A stretch of DNA of 64,000 bases from Haematococcus lacustris. Its lineage: Eukaryota > Chlorophyta > Chlorophyceae > Chlamydomonadales > Haematococcaceae. A program made the translations under genes and the position numbers. Below are positions 32,783 to 43,297 of this stretch, one piece after another (within the stretch, counting starts at the first letter, position 1; every line of letters starts with the position of its first letter). The DNA lies in NCBI GenBank assembly GCA_030144725.1, contig JASKMD010000016.1, forward strand, positions 797,075 to 861,074, in the 5' to 3' direction. The notes under the pieces are model-generated. The model was given only the letters and a program-made list of their open reading frames with translations, was not told where the DNA came from and did not search any database.

Positions 32783-35700
32783 GTGTGCATCCAGTGTATA
32801 TTTTGGCAGGTGTGCAACGTGAAGGGGTCCGCGGCTTTGGGGCGGGTCCAGGGGTAATTTCTGGTCTGTGTATTTGTGTAGTGGCCTGTTTTGGGATTCG
32901 GCGGCCTGAGCTTTTGTCTATAGGCGGCGGTGATAATCCGGTTGAGATCGGCCGGGGCGGTGCAGATGTTCTTGGTATCGGGGTCGGCTAGTGCCTGCAG
33001 TCCTTTGTGGTCGGTGCGAGAGGGGCGCAGTATGTATTTGTTGGCTTTTTTGGGTTGGGTGCAGATGAGGTGTTGCATTCTGAGACGCGCCTGTGCAATG
33101 GCAAGTGCGGAGTCGTCGTCATCTAGCTTGTGGATTTGGTCGCGGTAGGAGTTGGTCAGCTGGGCGAGCGCGGCTTGCACGTAATTTTCGGTTGTACCGT
33201 CGCCCTGGCGTGCTTGCACCGCCTCCCTTACCTCCGCGTTGATCGTGTCTGTCTCTGGGAGTACGTCGTCGATAGACGGGTGGGCGTTGTTTTGTTTGAA
33301 TAACATTCTAGCCTTCCGGCTGAGTTCTCTGGTGGTTTTGAGCTTTTTCCCTAGTGCCTGTCTGATCTTGCACATGCTCCTGCGTTGGTAATGCTGGCCT
33401 CCTCTGGTCAATGTCTTGGTGTTGCATGTCTGCATGGCAGTTCCCCTGCAGGTTTCCAGGAGCGTTGTGAGCATGGCGGCTGCGGTGTCGACAGCCTCTC
33501 TAGCCGGGAGGCCTGCCACTAGTGTCAGGCGTTGTGGTTGTTGTGGGTTGGCCTTGTCTAGTGTGGTCAGGAAGTGGGTAGCGTCTGTGTACATGGGAGC
33601 TAGGTATGCTGTCAGTTGTGCATGCAGTTGTGGAGCGCCTGAGCTGGGTTGTTGCACTCCAAGCCGGTATGCTTCCCTATCTTTGTTGGTGATTGGGGTG
33701 GTGAGAATGGTGTGGCTGTGTTTTAAGGGTTGATGTGTGGCTGCTAGATCTATGCCCAGTCTGGTAGTGGTGAGTGTGGCGGTGAGCGGTCTGTGGTCGC
33801 TGAGGTACGCGTTTGTGTCGACGTGTGTGCGATGCCCAGGGCCTTGTCTCAGGGCTGTTGCAGTGTGGTTGCTGGTAGGTCCAGGCCCGGTCGCCGGGTC
33901 GGTGTGATCTTGAAAGTGTGCTGCTAGTGCTGATGCGGTGGTGGCCTCCAACGGGTCCGCTATCCAGATCTCCCTCCTAACGAACCTTGTGTGTCTCACG
34001 TTGCCTGTGCAGATGGTGAGCAAGTTCCCTTGGAGGCGTCCCCAGTCGTTAGGTGTGGAGAGTGGTTTTGGCACCCGGTTGAATGAGTCCAGCTGGTACC
34101 AGCCTTGTTGTGTGTGTTTAATGACAGTTGCGTGGTGGTGTGATAGCAAGATAACAGCATCAGTGTGTGTCGCCCCCGTGCTTGCAACAGCTGTAATGAT
34201 CGCCTCAGGTGTGATACTGTGGGTTGGTAGGTAGGTGGTTGCTGGGTGCAGGTACGTGCGCATCTCATGGTGCTGGCGGTGTAGGTAGTGGTTCAGTGTG
34301 TCAGACGAGAACTTGCCTTTCTCGTGGTAGATGTGATCAGTATTGAAGGATCGAATCGTATGCCCGTCTTCTCGTGCTGCTTGTGCTAGATGTTGTAGGT
34401 GCTCGGCTAGTTGCTTGCAGTGTCTGATGACTGCATGGAAATCTATGCATTTCTTTCCCATGGCCATGTTGAATGCATGTACCAGGCAGCATTCTTCGTG
34501 TTGCCCTTCCATGTAGGGTTGTGCAGGGTTGTGGGTCGGTGTATATGTGGGGCCGGGTGCTGTAGTGTTGCGATCATGGTCGCGTGTTTGTTCCGCATGG
34601 CTGATGATGTGGTGAATGCCCTTTTCCTCACACCGGCGTATCTGCTCCCGTGAGCGGATATTAGGCGTGATGACAAAGAGTTGGTGCATAGTCCGCTTGG
34701 TTGCAGCAGAAATGTGCAAGAGGGGTGTGGCTGTCGTTTTCAAGGAGTCCAGTAGGTGCCATGCGCCGTTAATGCACTTCATGGCCATGCTGTGGCCTGG
34801 CTTTTTGCACAAAAAGGTGTGTGTACCGTATTGGCCAGCAAGGTTCCCTAGGTTATCAGCAGCCCAATCGCTGGGTTGGTTGAGTTGGGCAATGCTCTGC
34901 ACAGCAAGGCCGTAGTGGGTGCGTAAGTACATCTCAATGACTTCGTCGGAGTAGCCGTCCACTCCTCTTGCCATTAGCCATGCGCCACGCTCGAAGTGAT
35001 CAGTTAATTTAGGGAGCCTGTTCTCGTAAAAGTTGTCTATGTCTTGCATGGTGACCCATTCATGTCCCGCAGCATTGTTCAGGGAGTAGACCGGGCACGC
35101 GGAGGTATCGTTATCTTGCTTAAAGTGCTCGACCTCTGGACCTGGATTAGCTTCAACATCCCCAGCGGCTAGTAAGAGCCAGGCCACGTAGACAGCCCGT
35201 GCGGCAGCTATGGGGTTTAAGGTGGAGGTGGTCCAGTTACTTTCACCTATTGTTGTTTGATAGCAGCAGTAGACATGGAGGGTGCTGTTGTATTGGTAGA
35301 CTGTGTATGGGCGGCCGTTCTTAGCTCCATGTGTGGAGAGGTGGAAAGTGTTAGAAAGCTTACATAGGGAGCTAGAGGCGGCCAGGGTGCCATCCATCCC
35401 TGTCATTACATTGTAACCAATGGTTCGTACCGTGGATCTATATGAGCTTAAGCGTTTCTTATGCCGCCTTAGGCACTGTTTCGATTCTTTAACTGTGGGT
35501 TTGTTGCCATGTTGGGGGGCTGTGGTAATGATGTAAATACCCATCCCAAAGAGTAAGAGATGGGTCTCCAGGTTCCTTTGTTGTGTAATGACTCTGCCAC
35601 TGTGGGTGGAGGTACGTTGGGGAGCGGAGCAAGACGTCGCTAATGCTCGGTAATGCTGTGGATTGCACACACTTGATCTGGTTACATGGGCGGCAGTGCA

Positions 35701-36000
35701 AGCATGTGACATAGTGCCGGACCGGGGTAAAGGGATGATGAGTAATGCAAACCACTCATGGCCTAAATGTAACCGTCCTCCCATGCTATATAATGCTTCA
35801 ACTGAATGCTCATGTTGAGTGCGTTGTGGATGGCTAGTCTTGATTCCCATGGTATGCATGTCAACATGGGTAGTTTGCATCTCTGTAGCGGCTGGCTGGT
35901 CATGCAAGGCTGTAGCAAGGAGGTCTGGCAGGTGGTGGTAGGGCTGAGCGCCATGTCTCATGCCGGCCTGCATGTCAACATGGGTAGTTGGCATCTCCAC
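32783..36000 (-). pseudogene. Inner LINE polyprotein, N-terminal piece: repeats, 2A, two Josephin-like modules, APE remnant, RT start
   Basis: Frame opens after a TAA in the palindrome; the first usable codon is GTG at 36000 or ATG two codons later. In order, with residues from 36000: two degenerate copies of the 38-aa repeat (1-60); an N-terminal domain homologous to the host copy (to about 270); a 2A motif ending N-P-G-P (288); Josephin-like module 1 with Cys302, His403, Asp418; module 2 with Cys505, His623, Asp638; then directly the end of the APE domain (L-S-D-H-R-P-L) and the RT lead-in. Compared with the host copy, about 350 residues covering the linker and nearly all of APE are missing without loss of frame. 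The piece ends in the terminal-inverted-repeat insertion. Confidence 0.88.
35137..35163 (-). other. 2A-type ribosome-skipping motif in the inner LINE
   Basis: Codes G-D-V-E-A-N-P-G-P, matching the D-x-E-x-N-P-G-P consensus at which the ribosome omits the Gly-Pro bond. It is preceded by the hydrophobic W-L-L-L-A-A. It would release the N-terminal protein from the protease-RT polyprotein. 2A motifs are known in some LINEs as well as in viruses. Confidence 0.88.
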
Positions 36001-36160
36001 TCCTACAAATTAGTCCCTGCGTTTTTCCCTGCGCTTTTGTCAACCTTGTCCAAATGGGCTGAAACTTGGCCAGTTGGTAGCTTGTGATGTAAGGATTCCA
36101 TCCCAAAAGAAATCAGGTCAAAAAAATCAAAGGCGGAGGCTGGGCGGCCCGTGGCGTTCA

Positions 36161-36692
36161 CGCAGGGACGGATGCAGGGATGGAGGGGGGGGCGCAGGGA
36201 CGAGTGCAGGGATTTAAGGGGGGGTGCAGGGACGGATGCAGGGACGAGTGCAGGGATGAGTGCAGGGATTTCGGGCGCAGGGACGAGTGCAGGGATAAGC
36301 GCAGGGACGAGTGCAGGGATTTCGGGCGCAGGGACGAGTGCAGGGACGAGCGCAGGGACGAGTGCAGGGATGAGCGCAGGGACGAGTGCAGGGATTTCGG
36401 GCGCAGGGACGAGTGCAGGGATGAGCGCAGGGACGAGTGCAGGGATTTCGGGCGCAGGGACGAGTGCAGGGACGAGCGCAGGGACGAGTGCAGGGACGAG
36501 CGCAGGGACGAGTGCAGGGATTTCGGGCGCAGGGACGAGTGCAGGGACGAGCGCAGGGACGAGTGCAGGGATTTCGGGCGCAGGGACGAGTGCAGGGACG
36601 AGCGCAGGGACGAGTGCAGGGACGAGCGCAGGGTCGAGTGCAGGGACGAGCGCAGGGTCGAGTGCAGGGACGAGCGCAGGGACCGACGCAGG
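36161..36692. repeat. 12-bp minisatellite, left palindrome arm
   Basis: About 44 repeats of GCAGGGACGAGT/GCAGGGACGAGC with GCAGGGATTTCGGGC interruptions. All frames stay open because 12 is a multiple of three and the unit has no stop. The order of variants differs slightly from the right arm, so the two arrays have changed since the inversion or are only partly homogenised. Confidence 0.93.
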
Positions 36693-37327
36693 GGTTGTAG
36701 GAACGTGCATGATGCTTACAGCAGTGCCTAACACGAGCATAAATAACCTTCTCTATGTTTGCTACATCCAACTACATACATCACATCCATCTACTGCGAT
36801 CATTTAGGCTGGAGGCTGGCTGCTGCATGTCAGCTGGCTCCTGCATGTAAGCTGGCTGCCACCAAGCTGCTACGGCCTCGTGGCTGCTGATCCTGGCTTG
36901 CACCACTGCTCCATTGCCACACCACTGCCAAGAGGCTGCTGCACCCCTGCACAACAACAACATGCACACAAGGGGACATGTGCACAAGAGCACACACCTT
37001 ACTGATGAAGGACGCACCCACGACGTTCATCTGCAATCAGGCAGGCAACACAGATGTGGTGGAACGTGACGCTATATAGATGAAGCGCGACTGGTGCTGC
37101 GTGACTGCTACCACGAAAACGGCGGCCGCACCGCACTGCGACATCGCACCTGGCATATTGTACGAGTGCAGTCCGGATCCTGCAAGCCTGCGAGCGTGCA
37201 AGCCGGCAAACCTGCTAGCCACGAGGCGCCAAGACACATCGCACATCGCTCAATTGCCAGCCGAAGCCACTTACCACCACTAGCGTGCAACGGGCCCTCC
37301 TCTGTGGCAGCCACCAGCCAAGCCGTG

Positions 37328-37593
37328 CCAGTTTCTCGTCGCCTGATCCCGCTTGGGGAAGCAATATGTGTGCTGCCTTGTATCCTAAGGGATGAACGAT
37401 GCCGCCGTTAGAACTGCTCTACAACACGCAAACTTCGTCACTCGCAAGCTTCGCGATTCACTAACTTTGAAAGTTCACTAACCAAGATAGCCCTTAATTA
37501 GACTGTGCTAGGCCTTGTCGGGAACGTACTGCGATGTATTGGCAAAGGCTTGCGTCAAGATTGGCCTTAGTAGGAGGAATGAAGGTGCACCGA
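37328..37593. other. Spacer of the palindrome
   Basis: 266 bp of single-copy-looking sequence between the arms. No gene, no inverted structure of note. It would form the loop of a hairpin or cruciform. Confidence 0.8.
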
Positions 37594-38226
37594 CACGGCT
37601 TGGCTGGTGGCTGCCACAGAGGAGGGCCCGTTGCACGCTAGTGGTGGTAAGTGGCTTCGGCTGGCAATTGAGCGATGTGCGATGTGTCTTGGCGCCTCGT
37701 GGCTAGCAGGTTTGCCGGCTTGCACGCTCGCAGGCTTGCAGGATCCGGACTGCACTCGTACACTATGCCAGGTGCGATGTCGCAGTGCGGTGCGGCCGCC
37801 GTTTTCGTGGTAGCAGTCACGCAGCACCAGTCGCGCTTCATCTATATAGCGTCACGTTCCACCACATCTGTGTTGCCTGCCTGATTGCAGATGAACGTCG
37901 TGGGTGCGTCCTTCATCAGTAAGGTGTGTGCTCTTGTGCACATGTCCCCTTGTGTGCATGTTGTTGTTGTGCAGGGGTGCAGCAGCCTCTTGGCAGTGGT
38001 GTGGCAATGGAGCAGTGGTGCAAGCCAGGATCAGCAGCCACGAGGCCGTAGCAGCTTGGTGGCAGCCAGCTTACATGCAGGAGCCAGCTGACATGCAGCA
38101 GCCAGCCTCCAGCCTAAATGATCGCAGTAGATGGATGTGATGTATGTAGTTGGATGTAGCAAACATAGAGAAGGTTATTTATGCTCGTGTTAGGCACTGC
38201 TGTAAGCATCATGCACGTTCCTACAA

Positions 38227-38758
38227 CCCCTGCGTCGGTCCCTGCGCTCGTCCCTGCACTCGACCCTGCGCTCGTCCCTGCACTCGACCCTGCGCTCGTC
38301 CCTGCACTCGTCCCTGCGCTCGTCCCTGCACTCGACCCTGCGCTCGTCCCTGCACTCGTCCCTGCGCTCGTCCCTGCACTCGTCCCTGCGCCCGAAATCC
38401 CTGCACTCGTCCCTGCGCTCGTCCCTGCACTCGTCCCTGCGCCCGTCCCTGCACTCGTCCCTGCGCCCGAAATCCCTGCACTCGTCCCTGCGCTCATCCC
38501 TGCACTCGTCCCTGCGCCCGAAATCCCTGCACTCGTCCCTGCGCTCATCCCTGCACTCGTCCCTGCGCTCGTCCCTGCACTCGTCCCTGCGCCCGAAATC
38601 CCTGCACTCGTCCCTGCGCTTATCCCTGCACTCGTCCCTGCGCCCGAAATCCCTGCACTCATCCCTGCACTCGTCCCTGCATCCGTCCCTGCACCCCCCC
38701 TTAAATCCCTGCACTCGTCCCTGCGCCCCCCCCTCCATCCCTGCATCCGTCCCTGCGT
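38227..38758. repeat. 12-bp minisatellite, right palindrome arm
   Basis: Reverse complement of the left-arm array (GTCCCTGCACTC/GTCCCTGCGCTC). It contains one extra GCGCTCGTCCCTGCACTCGA-type stretch and lacks a CGAAAT-containing unit relative to the left arm. Confidence 0.93.
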
Positions 38759-38918
38759 GAACGCCACGGGCCGCCCAGCCTCCGCCTTTGATTTTTTTGA
38801 CCTGATTTCTTTTGGGATGGAATCCTTACATCACAAGCTACCAACTGGCCAAGTTTCAGCCCATTTGGACAAGGTTGACAAAAGCGCAGGGAAAAACGCA
38901 GGGACTAATTTGTAGGAG

Positions 38919-40130
38919 TGTCACAGAGACGCAAGCTACTCATACTGCCACGCAGGCTGACATGCAACATGCCGCTCAGCCCCACCACCACCTGCCAGCC
39001 CTGACCGCTGCAGGTTGGCATGACCAGCCAGCTGCCACAGAGACGCAAGCTACTCATGCTGCCACGCAGGCTGACATGCAACATGCCGCTCAGCCCCACC
39101 ACCACCTGCCAGCCCTGACCGCTGCAGGTTGGCATGACCAGCCAGCTGTCACAGAGACGCAAGCTACTCATGCTGCCATGCAGGCTGACATGCAACATGC
39201 CGCTCAGCCCCACCACCACCTGCCAGCCCTGACCGCTGCAGGTTGGCATGACCAGCCGCCTGACACAGAGATGCAAGATTCACATGCTGCCATGCAGGCT
39301 AACAAGCAACATGCCGCTCAGCCCCACCACCACCTGCCAGCCCTGACCGCTGCAGGTTGGCATGACCAGCCAGCTGTCACAGAGACGCAAGTTACTCATA
39401 CTGCCACGCAGGCTGACATGCAACATGCCGCTCAGCCCCACCACCACCTGCCAGCCCTGACCGCTGCAGGTTGGCATGACCAGCCAGCTGCCACAGAGAC
39501 GCAAGCTACTCATGCTGCCACGCAGGCTGACATGCAACATGCCGCTCAGCCCCACCACCACCTGCCAGCCCTGACCGCTGCAGGTTGGCATGACCAGCCG
39601 CCTGACACAGAGATGCAAGATTCACATGCTGCCATGCAGGCTAACAAGCAACATGCCGCTCAGCCCCACCACCACCTGCCAGCCCTGACCGCTGCAGGTT
39701 GGCATGACCAGCCAGCTGTCACAGAGACGCAAGCTACTCATACTGCCACGCAGGCTGACATGCAACATGCCGCTCAGCCCCACCACCACCTGCCAGCCCT
39801 GACCGCTGCAGGGTGGCATGACCAGCCAGCTGCCACAGAGACGCAAGCTACCCATGCTGCCACGCAGGCTGACATGCAACATGCCGCTCAGCCCCACCAC
39901 CACCTGCCAGCCCTGACCGCTGCAGGTTGGCATGACCAGCCAGCTGTCACAGAGACGCAAGCTACTCATACTGCCACGCAGGCTGACATGCAACATGCCG
40001 CTCAGCCCCACCACCACCTGCCAGCCCTGACCGCTGCAGGTTGGCATGACCAGCCAGCTGTCACAGAGACCCAAGCTACTCATGCTGCCATGCATGCTGA
40101 CAAGCGACACACCGCTCAGCAGGCTAGGAA
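38919..40130 (+). repeat. 114-bp tandem repeat array coding 38-aa repeats
   Basis: Ten full copies and a partial eleventh, all in frame. Each codes a 38-residue unit such as T-Q-A-T-H-A-A-M-Q-A-D-M-Q-H-A-A-Q-P, followed by an H-H-H-L-P-A-L-T-A-A-G-W-H-D-Q-P stretch. Variants alternate in a higher-order pattern (A-T-E-T, V-T-E-T and D-T-E-M starts), with blocks duplicated as pairs or triplets. Units are histidine- and glutamine-rich and lack cysteine. The two eroded copies at the start of the inner LINE show that the repeat belongs to the element, with variable copy number. Confidence 0.92.
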
Positions 40131-40617
40131 CATGTTGAGAAACCACACCATAGGCAAGAGTGTGATAATCGAGACAAACATTACTACAGTGACATGGCTG
40201 TGCACCTGCAGTGTCACATCGTTTGAAAAAACAGCCATAGACAACATGGACCGAAGGTATACCATCATAACCCCTATGCCCAACCCCCCCTTTGGACACC
40301 CCAACTGGACACCCATCCAACAACTGGACATGAACCGGCAGATCTTAGCCTACCTGCCTTGCGTGTGCTTATGGATCAGCATGTGTATGAAGCGACATCA
40401 ACCTACATACTCACACACCAAATCTAGGAAATGCCTCAAGAAACAGCATAAGACCCTCGCAAAGCTCAACGCCTCCCTACACAACACCACGTACAACTGG
40501 CTACTCGGCATAGATGGGACCCTTCCTAGTGCAACGGCCATCACCCGCCTGAACCACATTGCCTACACATACCTTAAGGGACACAATAGCGGAAGGACTA
40601 TCAGAGCCATACAGTAG
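38935..40617 (+). pseudogene. Host LINE N-terminal domain ending in an in-frame TAG
   Basis: Frame of the 38-aa repeats followed by about 160 residues that align with the inner LINE upstream of its 2A motif; shared features include a basic K-C-L-K-K-Q-H-K patch and G-I-D-G-T-L. It ends at TAG 40615-40617, but the frame continues without shift to the 2A motif 40 codons on, as it does uninterrupted in the inner copy. A single nonsense change, or a programmed readthrough site, separates the two. Function unknown; by position it is the ORF1-like protein that 2A would release. The upstream ATG at 38812 lies in the palindrome and is not the native start. Confidence 0.8.
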
Positions 40618-41400
40618 AACACCACACTACAAGCTTACATGACATACTACCTCAACCCAAACACTAGTAGCAGCCCCACATGGCTCATGGCTATAAGTAC
40701 ATACATGGCACGATGCATCCACATCAGCTGGCTCCTTCTGGCAGCGGGAGACATTGAGCCGAACCCAGGCCCAGACGGTCTGTACTTCGAACAACAGGTA
40801 GCCTCACACTGCCAAATACATGCCCTCAACATGGCGGCAGGACACTCCTGGCTCACTAACCAGGAACTGGCCAACTTCCACACGTCCGAGCTACACGCGC
40901 GGCAAGGGGAACAACGCACCATGTGGGCACTAGCTAGGGATGAACAAGGTGCGTGCAATGACACAGTCATAAACCTCTACCTGACGTCACACTACGGCCT
41001 CAGTACACACACAGTGGCGCACCTGCGAGCAAAGAGAGACTGGTCAACCCACAACCTAGACGCGCTCTCCGCTACCCACGGTACAAATGCCTTCTTATGC
41101 AAAGCCCCGGCACACAGTATGGCAATACGGAAACACGATGGAGCCTGGTACCTCCTTGACTCCCAAGCGAATGCCCCTATTCAACTACGGACCACTGGAC
41201 ACTACGCGTACCCCGTTACATGCGAGATACAAGCAATCATTAGCACCGCAAATTACACGGCGGAGATGGAGGCGACAAGGCAGAGGGCAAGGCTTGGGCC
41301 CATCATAAGCAACCCCCAGGAAACACATAGGCCTTACTGGGAAAAGCAATACAAGAAGTGCTGCCTTGCACACGCCATAAATATGGCCATGGGGCAACCT
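40618..41400 (+). pseudogene. Host LINE: 2A motif, Josephin-like module 1 and start of module 2
   Basis: Same frame as the preceding piece. After the 2A motif comes module 1: C-Q-I-H-A-L-N-M, then about 100 residues later H-S-M-A-I with an Asp 15 residues on (Y-L-L-D-S). Module 2 begins with K-C-C-L-A-H-A-I-N-M-A-M-G and is cut after Q-P by an insertion. Its second half, with the catalytic His and Asp, resumes at 44257. The pattern C-x-x-H-x-(L/F/I)-N-(N/M), with His and a polar acid 15 apart, matches the Josephin deubiquitinase family (Cys, His, Asn in ataxin-3). The active-site Asn is Asp here. Confidence 0.8.
40747..40773 (+). other. 2A-type ribosome-skipping motif in the host LINE
   Basis: Codes G-D-I-E-P-N-P-G-P after W-L-L-L-A-A. 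The motif and its hydrophobic lead are kept in both LINEs although flanking residues differ widely, which argues for function. Confidence 0.88.
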
Positions 41401-41414
41401 ATGATTATATAATA

Positions 41415-41567
41415 GATAATTGGCGGTCCGAGAGCATTATGCGAAAATAATGGTCGAGGCCGAGGTGGCGCGGACATACATCCCGAGGCGTAGCCGAGGG
41501 ATGTATGGTAGCAGAGCCGAGGACGAGACCATTAGTTCGCATAATGCGAGAGGTAACGGCGATTATC
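41415..41567. repeat. 153-bp fold-back unit
   Basis: The first and last about 40 bases are imperfect inverted repeats (GATAAT ... CATTATGCGAA ... TAATGGTC). Inside is a second hairpin, CATACATCCC/GGGATGTATG at 41475-41507. The GCATTATGCG and GACCATTA words recur in the repeats just downstream. It looks like a miniature inverted-repeat element or a transposon end. Confidence 0.7.
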
Positions 41568-41687
41568 TGGTATATCTGAGGTTCCCCAATCCCGTAACCG
41601 CCACCGTTGACCAACACTGTATGCAACCCTTTTCAACACAGCCGCTAGACGCAGCCACGCAAAGGCTCCCCCGCAACGTGCTTGCCG

Positions 41688-42055
41688 CTCGACCATTATC
41701 AAAAAGTGCACTTGCCGCTCGACCATTATGCTTTGCCGCTCGACCATTATGCTTTGCCGCTCGACCATTATGTTTTGCCGGTCGCCAGCCTGGCAGTTAT
41801 AAGTATACATGCCAGCCAGGTAGCACGTCCGCCAAGCTATCGCGTAGAGTCGCTTGAGCAACGTAGAGGTAGCAATAGTAGTAGTAGTATACCCGTCCCA
41901 CGTTGACCGCCCCCATCTTACGTTGACCAGCACTACGAACAACGCAATCGCAACGCAGTTGCTGGACCAACGCTATCATTTGCCGCTGGAGCATTATCAA
42001 AAAGTGCACTTTGCCGCTGGAGCATTATCATTTGCCGCTCGACCATTATGTTTTG
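41688..42055. repeat. Cluster of short GCCGCTCGACCATTATG-type repeats
   Basis: At least seven copies of TTGCCGCT(C/G)GA(C/G)CATTAT in two clusters (41688-41775 and 41978-42050). Each cluster is followed by the same CGCCAGCCTGGCA-TTATAAGTA segment. Repeated subterminal words next to a fold-back end resemble transposase-binding arrays of DNA transposons; this is inference. Confidence 0.65.
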
Positions 42056-43297
42056 CCGGTCGCCAGCCTGGCAATTATAAGTAGCTCGGCTTATGCGGCT
42101 TGCACGACTTGCGCGGCTATTGTCGTGTGACCTGCCGACAGCCTCATCTAGCCATTCCTTACCCCAACTTGGGCTTAATTCTACCCGACTGCTTTGCACG
42201 CTATCGCGGCTTGCACAGATTGTGCGGCTTGCACGACTTGCGCGGCCACTGACGTGTGACCGGTTCAAAAGGAGGTCAAGATGAGGTCAACCACAGTCAA
42301 GTCGACAGAGACCGCACAGCCAGGCAGCCGCACAACCGCACAGCCAGGCAGCCACGTGAAAATGCTACGCAATTGTCAGGTGGCCGCAAGTCAGCTTCAA
42401 CTATCACATGCGGCAGCGACCCAGCAGCGAGCAGTGGCGCCCCTGCAACAGCTAGCGAGATAGCAGAGTTACGCACCTGGGAGCTAATCTACCATAGCCG
42501 CACCGTACTTCGAGCCTCAGCCATCTCGTTACCAATGCCACCTCGCTGTTCTCGTCGTGTCTCTGTGGCAAGCCGTGGCGCCCACCCTGGCTATTGGCAG
42601 AATCGTTTCGCTCCAACGTCAACCCATTGCCAATGTCAACGTAGCGACATATGTAAGCGGCGTATGTAAGCGTCAAGTATGCAAGCGGCACACGTGTGGT
42701 CGTTGTCAATGGTCAAGGTGGGTGGCGGTCGGCTTGCTCTCTTGATCACAGCCCTTAATCACAGCCCATCAGCAGCGAGGGAGTCTTGCCCCAGCGACCC
42801 CGCTACTATCTCTGCAACTAAGTCCACCTATAAGTTCCGACGCTCAACGACAAGAAGTTCCCCATTACGGGGACAAACGTATCCTGATCAGGTGAGAATT
42901 GCAAGCGGTGTTGCAGCAGACACCGTGGCAGCAAGTGCAGTAGCGGGAATGTAGAGCAGCCTATATCTGTTGCAATACATGCCCCGTGCATAATATTATG
43001 TGCTGCAGCATTTCAACATGTGCTCATGTACTATAGTCTGTGCAGTTGGAGGTTCATCCCAACTCTACCATCAGACCATCGACTCGTCATCTCCATGACG
43101 CCTACTACAACAAGCCCAAGCTGCTGTGTGCTGCCATGTGCATCTATGTGCTAAGTGAGTGCTGCGCTCTCTGTTACCATTACAACACCTTGCCACCCAC
43201 ACCTTGCCACCCACCATGTAGTGTCCCGTGCACTGCTCTGCCACCACTTGCTGATGCTTGTTCACATGTTGCTTCAACACCATCCCTGATTGTGCCC

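Larger units (their letters stand above)
21194..38918 (-). mobile_element. Inner Dualen-like LINE (minus strand), nested in the host LINE
   Basis: The 3' end is a GAA-repeat (CTT in element sense) tail at 21194. Coding pieces run leftward from 36000 to 21341, and the 5' end is a 2.9-kb palindrome reaching 38918. The 16 bases TGTCACAGAGACGCAA at 21178-21193 recur at 38919-38934, a length typical of LINE target duplications. Every 114-bp unit contains this string, so the match alone is weak; the support comes from the array stopping and resuming in the same register with a 16-base overlap. The element is broken by a Copia insertion, a terminal-inverted-repeat insertion, an in-frame TAG and an in-frame deletion of most of its APE domain. 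Confidence 0.85.
35998..38920. repeat. 2.9-kb imperfect palindrome at the 5' end of the inner LINE
   Basis: Left arm 35998-37327 and right arm 37594-38920 are reverse complements with few differences, separated by a 266-bp spacer. Each arm holds, from the outside: a unique segment starting CACTCCTACAAATTAG; a 12-bp minisatellite; an A/T-rich segment; a GCTGGCTGC-rich segment; and a CTATATAG motif. The outer edge of the right arm coincides with the target duplication of the inner LINE. Frames through the minisatellite (for example V-P-A-L repeats) are artefacts of its 12-bp period. The arms are far more alike than the coding regions of the two LINEs, so they were copied from each other recently. 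Confidence 0.93.

Noticed and set aside
36003..38915. V-P-A-L and C-R-D-E repeat proteins in the palindrome arms
   Set aside because: The 12-bp minisatellite has no stop in any frame, so open frames arise on both strands.
38812..38934. ATG at 38812 as the native start of the host LINE
   Set aside because: It lies inside the palindrome brought by the nested LINE; the true 5' end is left of 20988.
38919..40130. CRISPR-like array
   Set aside because: The 114-bp units are contiguous coding repeats with no unique spacers, in eukaryotic retrotransposon context.
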